Assembly: GCF_037977235.1 (NCBI RefSeq)
Contig: NZ_CP150276.1
Coordinates: 1,054,001-1,118,000 of the forward strand
Length of the DNA: 64,000 bases
From: Paenibacillus sp. FSL K6-0276
GTDB lineage: Bacteria > Bacillota > Bacilli > Paenibacillales > Paenibacillaceae
Reading direction: 5' to 3'
Below the pieces are notes generated by a model. It did not search any database. It was not told the DNA's origin and saw only the letters and a list, made by a program, of their open reading frames with translations. Position numbers and translations under genes: made by a program. This document shows positions 1 through 6,216 of this stretch, in pieces (the stretch's first letter is position 1; each line of letters begins with the position of its first letter).

Positions 1-346
1 AAACAGGGTCGATTATGGATCCTGGATACACCTCATCAGCATCTGGAATGTCTTCCAGTGGCTGATCTTCCTCTTCCATCTCTAGCAGCTCTTCATCCTC
101 AGCATAATCCATATCACTGCTAGTTAATCCTGCCGTTTCAGCAGCCAGAAAGGCGTCGGATTCCAGTAAGTCATTTCTTTCGAGAGTTTCCTCAGGTAGG
201 TTTAAACCAATATCCGCCGCCAAATATTTATCGCCAACTAACACGGGGTCAGCGTCTTCATTGACAACATCCTCTACATCAATATCAGCTTGTATATAAC
301 GCTCATATGCAAAGTCGGCTTCAGTTTTATTAGGCGCATCTTCCAT
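1..346 (-). CDS. acidic hypothetical protein, partial at its C-terminus
   Basis: An open frame on the minus strand starts at ATG 346-344 and runs off the left edge of the window without a stop, so only about the first 115 residues are visible. The start is supported by a GAGGGAG ribosome-binding site just upstream. The visible protein is strongly acidic, rich in Glu, Asp and Ala, with no signal peptide, no membrane segment and few hydrophobic stretches. It could be a disordered or low-complexity protein. I do not recognise the family. It is divergent from the sensor kinase at 571, with a 224-base intergenic region between them. Confidence 0.6.
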   Translation of the reverse strand, partial: MEDAPNKTEADFAYERYIQADIDVEDVVNEDADPVLVGDKYLAADIGLNLPEETLERNDLLESDAFLAAETAGLTSSDMDYAEDEELLEMEEEDQPLEDIPDADEVYPGSIIDPV

Positions 347-508
347 AGCTGTTCACTCCCTCATTAGGATAAGATTTGAACTTCTCATATGTATCTTTAC
401 CCGATTGCCTATAATCGAATCCTTTTACAAATAATCGGGAACTAATAGCCGATAAATAACGTCTTTTTTCGAGGAAATTTACAAGAATAGGCAGGAATAG
501 TGCGAAGG

Positions 509-516
509 TTGTCGAA
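509..516 (+). promoter_or_regulatory. possible Spo0A box upstream of the first kinase
   Basis: The sequence TTGTCGAA contains the TGTCGAA core known for Spo0A binding sites in Bacilli. It lies about 55 bases upstream of the ATG at 571. A seven-base motif occurs often by chance, so this is a suggestion only. It would fit a sporulation-type kinase being controlled by the phosphorelay it feeds. Confidence 0.25.
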
Positions 517-570
517 ATTAAGAATCATGTATGAACGTTTAAACAACTAATGAACTACTGAGGTGCTACG

Positions 571-2460
571 ATGAAGTTGCCAAAACCCAAGATAGCAGCT
601 ACTTTGCTATTATTTCTATTGCTGTCTGCAATAGTGCCTTACGGTGCGGCGATAGTGAGTGCTGGATCATCAGACTCTACGCTGCCAAGTTGGGAGATTA
701 GATTTGGAAGTACTGAAGCAGAAACTGTTGAAGAAGCTGTAGCAGCTTCTGAAGATGAATGGATTCGCGTAACGCCTCATGATAACAAATCAGAGACTCC
801 AAGAGGAACATCCTCGGCGTGGCTCCGGATTTCTTTGCCGCAAATTAGTGACAAATCAGCGTTATTCATTGATAAAGTATATGGAAATAACGTCAAGGCT
901 TATCTGAATAATGCGTTAGTATACGAATCTGAGAATAAGTACAATTTCAACGGCATCAAAATTCTAATTCCTCTATCCAAGGGAGATGGAGGGCAAGAAC
1001 TATACATATGGACCCAGGGAGGAAGCAAGGACTTAGGGATAGAAGGCGAAATAAGAGTGGACCGCTACAATGAGCTCCTTTCCATTTATGTGAAGCAGGG
1101 TTTAATGGATCTCATCATCGGGACGACACTTATTTTTATAGCCATTGTGCTGTTGATTTGTTCGTTATTCTTAAAAAAAGGATTTTTTACGGGCGGTTTT
1201 TTACTTGTGCTGATTACTTTATCCCTTGGAGTCGTAGTGGTTACGTATTCTTCTTTTCTGCCCTCCATCCTAGGTGACTATGGAAATGTTGCACTCGTTT
1301 TCTTTGATTTAGCTTTATATACTTTACTGCCATCTTTTACATTGTATTTTGAGAGAATATTCGGTCCGGGGAAAAAACAAATCGTCACCCGATTCCGTAA
1401 GTTTCAAATGGTTTATTCTATATTCTGTCTATCACTAATGATTATTAATATCCTTCTGTCGTATCAGCTGGAAGACTTTTATAGATTCATGACTTCTAGC
1501 GTTCTAGGCGTCATTATGATTGTGCAATTTGTATTATTGGTAAGTTTGGCGTTTATTCATGCTTATCGCAGGAATACGGATGCTATTGTTTTTACTACAG
1601 GCTTCTCTGTATTTGCATTGATGTCCATTAGTGAATTAATCAAATACTATGTATCAGGAGAATCCTATCAATTGTTTTGGTGGAAATGGGGGATGGTTGG
1701 ATTCGTCATATCGCTGATCGTCATTCTGGGCAGAAGGTTTACGAGAAACCATGAGCAGCTCGTTGAGTATTCTCGTAAGCTTGAGAAGTTCAATAATGAT
1801 TTGCAACGCTCCGAGAAAATGGAGATTATTAGTGAATTAGCCGCTTCTGTAGCGCATGAGGTACGCAATCCCTTACAGGTAACCCGTGGTTTTCTTCAGA
1901 TCCTAGGAGAACGGTCAGATCATAAGGAGAGAGAATATATGCAGATGGCAATCGCAGAACTGGATAGAGCCACGGTTATAATCTCAGACTTCCTTACCTT
2001 TGCTAAGCCGGGGCTAGAGACCATTGAGAGGCTTGATGTATCTGAAGAGTTACGGCATGTGTCTGGTATTCTATCTCCGCTTGCGAATTTGCAAGGGGGA
2101 GTCATTGAACTCAACCTGCAGTCAGGACTTTGCGTGATTGGATCATCTGCCAAATTCAAACAAGCATTTATTAATATTATAAAAAATAGCATCGAAGCCT
2201 TGCAGGACAATGGACTTATTAGAGTTTCAGCCTGGAAATCCGGAGCTCATATAATGATCAGTGTACGTGATAATGGGGAAGGGATGAATGGTAGTGAACT
2301 GGCCCGATTAGGTGAGCCCTATTACTCCAACAAAACAAAAGGAACGGGGCTTGGACTTATGGTAACCTTCCGTATTATTGAGGCGATGGAAGGGACAACT
2401 GAGTTTCAGAGTGAGAAGGGGGAAGGGACGGAGATTATTGTCAAATTACCAAAAGTTTGA
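571..2460 (+). CDS. orphan membrane sensor histidine kinase, 7TMR-DISM-like (paralogue 1)
   Basis: A 629-residue kinase. Residues 1-30 are a signal peptide. Residues about 35-175 form an extracytoplasmic domain with the W-x-R-I-x-L-P pattern typical of jelly-roll sensor domains of 7TMR-DISM proteins. Residues about 178-390 hold some seven hydrophobic segments, followed by a short coiled coil. The phospho-acceptor is His429 in AHEVRNPLQVTRGFLQ, a HisKA box of the kind found in sporulation kinases KinA-KinE. The ATPase domain shows an N-box (NIIKNSIEAL), DNGEGM at about 567 and GTGLGL at about 591. The start has a GAGGTG site upstream. No response regulator is adjacent, so it probably feeds a distant partner; Spo0F is a guess from the H-box. 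The next gene is a diverged copy, and the convergent neighbours look like a pheromone synthesis pair, so a receptor role is possible but unproven. Confidence 0.9.
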   Translation: MKLPKPKIAATLLLFLLLSAIVPYGAAIVSAGSSDSTLPSWEIRFGSTEAETVEEAVAASEDEWIRVTPHDNKSETPRGTSSAWLRISLPQISDKSALFIDKVYGNNVKAYLNNALVYESENKYNFNGIKILIPLSKGDGGQELYIWTQGGSKDLGIEGEIRVDRYNELLSIYVKQGLMDLIIGTTLIFIAIVLLICSLFLKKGFFTGGFLLVLITLSLGVVVVTYSSFLPSILGDYGNVALVFFDLALYTLLPSFTLYFERIFGPGKKQIVTRFRKFQMVYSIFCLSLMIINILLSYQLEDFYRFMTSSVLGVIMIVQFVLLVSLAFIHAYRRNTDAIVFTTGFSVFALMSISELIKYYVSGESYQLFWWKWGMVGFVISLIVILGRRFTRNHEQLVEYSRKLEKFNNDLQRSEKMEIISELAASVAHEVRNPLQVTRGFLQILGERSDHKEREYMQMAIAELDRATVIISDFLTFAKPGLETIERLDVSEELRHVSGILSPLANLQGGVIELNLQSGLCVIGSSAKFKQAFINIIKNSIEALQDNGLIRVSAWKSGAHIMISVRDNGEGMNGSELARLGEPYYSNKTKGTGLGLMVTFRIIEAMEGTTEFQSEKGEGTEIIVKLPKV

Positions 2461-2573
2461 AATATTTAGGAGAAGTTTATGAATATTCCGTTTTTTAGAA
2501 GGAAAGGGTAGTATAGTGAGCGAAGTAGTACACACAGAATATTGTTTCTGATACTTCCTTCTGAGGTGCCTTT

Positions 2574-4493
2574 ATGCGCTTGATGGTTAGAATACTTCAC
2601 ATAGCAATAACCCTTTCACTTCTCCTGATAGGTTATGGTTCAATTATTGTATCGGCGGCTAACCCCTATCCATCTCAAGAAATTACAAAGTGGGAAATGA
2701 AATGGGGAGCTCAAACAGGAAATACATGGAAAGAGATTCCGTGGAGTGAAGGCCAGCAAAGCTGGACGAACGTAGATTCTATGAAGGGACTCCCAGAGTT
2801 ACCTTCAAGTGTATCCTCTTCTTGGACTCGTATTACCTTACCCGATTTTAAATATGTGTCTCCTTCGGTTTATATTGATACTTTATATGCTCTTCATGTG
2901 AGGGTGTATGTGGAGGATCGGTTGATCTTCGAGGAAGATCGTAATTATATTAAAGATAACTATTCTTTGTTATTACCTTTAAGTCAAGGAGATAACGGGA
3001 AAACATTATATATCTGGACAGCAACGATGCAGGACAGAATCGGAATTAAAGACAGTGTAGTGATCGGTGAACACAGTCAATTAATCAATGATTATATTGG
3101 GAATGGACTAAGCGATGTGATTTTGGGCTGCGCATTTTTTCTGGTGGCCATCGTTCTATTTATAAGTGCTTTATACATAAACAAAGATTACTTCTCCAGT
3201 GTTGCTTCACTAGCTGTGGTTATAGCGTGTACCGGAATCCTCTCTATAACCTACTCCTCTTTCATTTACACCTTTTACAATAAATTGGGGCCGATCAGTA
3301 ATGTATGCTTGGATTTAGCCCTATTGTCACTGTTACCGGCGCTTACCTTTTTATTTGAAAAATTATTCGGTAGTGGTAAGTTCGGTATCATTCGAAAGTT
3401 TCGTCAATTTCAAGTCCTTTACTCCTCCTTTTGTTTGTTATGTCTTTTTATCAATCTCCTATCGAATAATCGCTATATTGAGTTTTATTATTTTGTTTCT
3501 ACCACCATTATAGGGTTCATCCTCATCCTTCAGTTCATCCTGTTAATCGCATGTGTAATCATGTTCTCACTAAAAGGAAATAAGGACGCTATTATTTTTG
3601 CCATTGGATTTGGAACCGCTGCGTTTACTGTAGTTGCAGAGCTACTATGGTATTACATCCATAAAGGGAACTATGATTTGTTCTTGTGGAAGTGGGGACT
3701 TGTTGCTTTTATTATCTCCTTGATCGTTATTCTGGAGCGAAGATTGGCCTATAGCCATCAACAGGTTGTTAATTATTCTAGAGAACTAGAGCGTTTCAAC
3801 AATGAATTGGAGCGTTCGGAAAAAATGGAGATTATTAGCGAGCTTGCTGCATCCGTAGCTCATGAAGTACGAAACCCTCTACAGGTAACTCGAGGCTTCC
3901 TTCAGCTGCTTAGCGAGAAATCCGTTAGCGAAGAGCAAATATATATGTCAATGGCCCTTAGCGAACTAGATCGCGCATCTAATATTATTACGGATTTCTT
4001 GACCTTTGCTAAACCGGAATTTGAGACGATCTCTAGTCTGAATTTATATGATGAATTCAAGCATATTGAGAGTATTATGCAGCCCCTCTGTCATATTAAT
4101 GGAGGAAAGATGATTCTGGATGTATCCGGCCAATTATGGGTGAAAGGAAATTCCTCGAAGTTTAAGCAGGCATTCATCAACATTATCAAGAACAGCATTG
4201 AATCGTTCAGTGAGGAAGGGTTCATTTATATGTCGGTATATGGTGAAGATGACAAAGTGATTATTCACATCAAAGATAACGGGGAAGGGATGGACGCAGA
4301 TGTTCTGCACCGACTAGGAGAACCGTATTTCACCAAGAAAAATAAAGGAACAGGTTTAGGCTTAATGGTCACCTTCCGCATCATTGATGCTATGCAAGGT
4401 GAAGTGAGATTTACAAGCAAAAAAGGAGTAGGAACCGAATCCATTACCATACTGCCATTGGCAGAAGCTCCGGATGATTCCTACTCCCTATGA
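2574..4493 (+). CDS. orphan membrane sensor histidine kinase, 7TMR-DISM-like (paralogue 2)
   Basis: A 639-residue paralogue of the upstream kinase with the same plan: signal peptide ending near residue 28 (IIVSAANPYP), extracytoplasmic jelly-roll-like domain with SSSWTRITLPDF, about seven membrane segments at 180-390, coiled coil, His430 in AHEVRNPLQVTRGFLQ, N-box NIIKNSIESF, DNGEGM and GTGLGL. The cytoplasmic halves are far more alike than the extracytoplasmic halves, as expected after duplication with change of ligand. A GAGGTG site precedes ATG 2574. It follows paralogue 1 by 113 bases and ends only 16 bases from the end of the convergent NHLP/ComX-like gene. No response regulator is nearby. 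Sensing the product of the convergent genes is an inference from position. Confidence 0.9.
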   Translation: MRLMVRILHIAITLSLLLIGYGSIIVSAANPYPSQEITKWEMKWGAQTGNTWKEIPWSEGQQSWTNVDSMKGLPELPSSVSSSWTRITLPDFKYVSPSVYIDTLYALHVRVYVEDRLIFEEDRNYIKDNYSLLLPLSQGDNGKTLYIWTATMQDRIGIKDSVVIGEHSQLINDYIGNGLSDVILGCAFFLVAIVLFISALYINKDYFSSVASLAVVIACTGILSITYSSFIYTFYNKLGPISNVCLDLALLSLLPALTFLFEKLFGSGKFGIIRKFRQFQVLYSSFCLLCLFINLLSNNRYIEFYYFVSTTIIGFILILQFILLIACVIMFSLKGNKDAIIFAIGFGTAAFTVVAELLWYYIHKGNYDLFLWKWGLVAFIISLIVILERRLAYSHQQVVNYSRELERFNNELERSEKMEIISELAASVAHEVRNPLQVTRGFLQLLSEKSVSEEQIYMSMALSELDRASNIITDFLTFAKPEFETISSLNLYDEFKHIESIMQPLCHINGGKMILDVSGQLWVKGNSSKFKQAFINIIKNSIESFSEEGFIYMSVYGEDDKVIIHIKDNGEGMDADVLHRLGEPYFTKKNKGTGLGLMVTFRIIDAMQGEVRFTSKKGVGTESITILPLAEAPDDSYSL

Positions 4494-4509
4494 GGTTAAT
4501 CTTGCTGTC

Positions 4510-4749
4510 TTACCAAGAACCGCGTGGTGCTGCGGTTGCTTTCAATACATCTGATGATGGACTTGGTGGAATTACAAGATAGAATTCATTTGAACCTTCT
4601 TCAACGGCTTTCAAGGTAACGCTGTCGGGAATGATTACGCCTAGCGCTTCTTGGAGAGCTGCTTTTGGATCTGCGAGTAGTCTTTTCTTGAAACTTGGAT
4701 CTTCCCATGCCTTTTGAATGACTTGATTTCTAAGAACTGCTTCTGACAT
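4510..4749 (-). CDS. NHLP-leader peptide precursor with C-terminal Trp (ComX-like pheromone candidate)
   Basis: A 79-residue peptide. A longer reading from 4803 exists, but ATG 4749 has an AGGAAGGG site 7-8 bases upstream, and the family match begins there. Residues 8-62 follow the nitrile-hydratase-like leader (NHLP, TIGR03793) pattern: KAWEDPSFKKRLLADPKAAL, then a Leu-Gly-Val-x-x-Pro stretch, a Val-x-x-x-x-Glu region and LVIPPSP. In NHLP precursors the leader normally ends in a Gly-Gly or similar site before a core peptide. Here the segment after LVIPP is very short (SPSSDVLKATAAPRGSW) and ends with Trp79. The gene lies 93 bases downstream of a ComQ-like isoprenyl-transferase homologue on the same strand. 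ComQ prenylates a Trp near the C-terminus of ComX, so a prenylated-Trp signal is the best reading. No radical SAM, YcaO, lanthionine or PCAT transporter gene is nearby. The prenylation is inferred. Confidence 0.75.
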   Translation of the reverse strand: MSEAVLRNQVIQKAWEDPSFKKRLLADPKAALQEALGVIIPDSVTLKAVEEGSNEFYLVIPPSPSSDVLKATAAPRGSW

Positions 4750-4842
4750 AATAATCACCCTTCCTAAATGTATATATTTACCTTTATTAATATAACATAG
4801 CAATTGTGCTAATACTATTCTTTTTTCTACAAAATAATAGAA

Positions 4843-5778
4843 TTATTGTATATTTTTTGACAGATAATAAAATAATCCTCCGCCTTGTAAAAGCTGCTTC
4901 TCTGCTTCGATGGAATCGGAGATCTGTTGTAAATTAGTCACCAGCATAGAGTGGAACGCAATGAGATGAGGCACATCCAAGCTTGAAGCCATAACTTTGG
5001 TATGCGTATCATGCGCTAATTCGGCATAGGTTTGTAGTCCGTTTGCAGTGAACAGGAAGAATTCGACTTCTTTCGAAGTGAGTATAGTTGCACTATCACT
5101 GGATAGATAGCTTCGTGTGAGGGAGAGTAAACAATTATAACTGCCTTCTGACAAATCTTCTTTCCAGTCTTCATAGTCGTCAAGCATTTGCAGTGTAAGT
5201 AGGACAGAGTCGATCATTTCCTCAGACTGCGACACAAGGGAATCCTTACCAGATAGCAGAAGGGCAGCGGTGCTGGATAGTTTGAGCGGACTGGCTTTAT
5301 AAGAGATTTTGATTCGATCGTTAAGGAAATAGTCGCTGGTGGTTTCATTACTAACACTGTCTGCCCATTGAGAAATGTAACGATTAAACGAAGCCCAGAA
5401 AGAGGAGTCATTCGGAAATAAAAGCCTGTAGATATTCAAAAATTCAACATAGAGTAGGTTCGCCAAAGGTAGTCTTTCGTATGTAGAGGATTCTTTGCTA
5501 TCCATCAGGTCATCTTGTATGAAGAAATATAGCATGAAGAAGACATTGCCCATCGACATTTGACGGGTAATTTCTGCGGAGAGTCCGCAGCCTTTCTGAA
5601 GCCAAAAGGGCAATAGATAACATATGTAATTTTTGTGGCTTTCAGCATTGAATACGTTAAAATGTTCAAGATAGGACAGACCTTGTGAATTTAGAGGCTC
5701 TGGAAACTCGGAGATGATCTTTCTGCTCTCTTGGAATACTAAGCGGAGTTCTTCTTCGTAATCATTTAGCCAATCCAT
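4843..5778 (-). CDS. ComQ-like / class I polyprenyl-synthase-like protein
   Basis: A 311-residue, mostly alpha-helical protein of the class I isoprenoid synthase fold. It carries the two aspartate-rich Mg-diphosphate motifs expected of this fold: DDLMD (Asp89, Asp90, Asp93) within FFIQDDLMDSKE, and DDYED (Asp200-Asp204) within LQMLDDYEDWKED. The N-terminal Gly-Gly-Lys-Arg motif that binds isopentenyl diphosphate in chain-elongating synthases is not visible. That argues for transfer of a ready-made prenyl group to another acceptor, as in ComQ. Start ATG 5778 is five bases after AGGAGGG. A consensus sigma-A promoter lies upstream at 5855-5827. The gene is followed by the Trp-terminated NHLP precursor. 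An alternative is a small terpene or prenyl-diphosphate synthase unrelated to the peptide, but the gene pair makes the ComQ reading more likely. Confidence 0.75.
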   Translation of the reverse strand: MDWLNDYEEELRLVFQESRKIISEFPEPLNSQGLSYLEHFNVFNAESHKNYICYLLPFWLQKGCGLSAEITRQMSMGNVFFMLYFFIQDDLMDSKESSTYERLPLANLLYVEFLNIYRLLFPNDSSFWASFNRYISQWADSVSNETTSDYFLNDRIKISYKASPLKLSSTAALLLSGKDSLVSQSEEMIDSVLLTLQMLDDYEDWKEDLSEGSYNCLLSLTRSYLSSDSATILTSKEVEFFLFTANGLQTYAELAHDTHTKVMASSLDVPHLIAFHSMLVTNLQQISDSIEAEKQLLQGGGLFYYLSKNIQ

Positions 5779-5826
5779 TGCATCCCTCCTACAATAAAAT
5801 TACAAAAAAATGGTTCTTTCGCCCTG

Positions 5827-5855
5827 ATTATATCCTTCTCTTTATTCCATTACAA
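5827..5855 (-). promoter_or_regulatory. sigma-A promoter of the ComQ-like/NHLP unit
   Basis: Read on the minus strand, TTGTAA and TATAAT are separated by exactly 17 bases. The predicted transcript starts near 5820, giving a leader of about 40 bases before ATG 5778. No clear rho-independent terminator was seen between the two genes of the unit, so they are probably co-transcribed. The 93-base gap is very AT-rich and might hold a second promoter for the precursor. Confidence 0.65.
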
Positions 5856-5881
5856 CTAAAATTTAGGAGGTTTGAAGACGT

Positions 5882-6175
5882 ATGGAGTGCTATACATTTG
5901 GTCAAATGCTTATGGCTATTCGAATGGGGCAAAAAGCTGAAACACCAGACGGCCGCATTGTGATGCGTACCACTGCGGGACTGATTTGGACCAGTGGGAT
6001 ATTGAATGGGAAAATGGTAGAAATCAAAGATTATTTGTTCTCTGATCTGTGGCAGATCTATGAGGATGAGGAAAGCAAGAAAGAGGGGATTGGCAGAGAA
6101 AAGCATGAAGAACGGGAGCGGGAGATGCTTGAGAATCAATATGAAGAGCTGCGATTAGCGAGCCGTAAACGCTAA
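5882..6175 (+). CDS. small hypothetical protein with charged C-terminal helix
   Basis: A 97-residue protein. ATG 5882 is preceded by AGGAGG with an 11-base gap. The N-terminal 55 residues look like a small folded domain (YTFGQMLMAIRMGQKAETPD near the start, then a Trp-Thr-Ser-Gly turn). Residues 60-97 are very rich in Glu, Lys and Arg and probably form a single helix. The pattern F-x-x-x-L-x-A-I-x-x-G-x-K-A loosely recalls small DUF2829-type proteins, but I cannot assign it. It is divergent from the ComQ-like gene and shares the intergenic region with its promoter, so it could belong to the same regulatory unit. No signal peptide or membrane segment. Confidence 0.65.
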   Translation: MECYTFGQMLMAIRMGQKAETPDGRIVMRTTAGLIWTSGILNGKMVEIKDYLFSDLWQIYEDEESKKEGIGREKHEEREREMLENQYEELRLASRKR

Positions 6176-6204
6176 ATTCAACGTTCGACTCGCCAATCGC
6201 AGCT
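6147..6204. terminator. bidirectional hairpin between convergent genes
   Basis: A 16-base inverted repeat (arms 6147-6162 and 6189-6204, one G-T wobble position) spans the stop codon of the 5882 gene and lies just beyond the end of the convergent GH20 gene. There is no T-run directly after the stem on either strand, so termination may be inefficient. Its left arm lies inside the coding sequence of the small protein. Confidence 0.5.
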
Positions 6205-6216
6205 ATAAAGAGGAAA

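Noticed and set aside
571..4493. The two kinases as a recent exact duplication or assembly artefact
   Set aside because: They differ throughout, strongly so in the extracytoplasmic part, so they are old paralogues.
4750..4803. Upstream extension of the NHLP precursor to a start at 4803
   Set aside because: No ribosome-binding site there, the extra residues do not match the family, and ATG 4749 has a strong site at the right distance.
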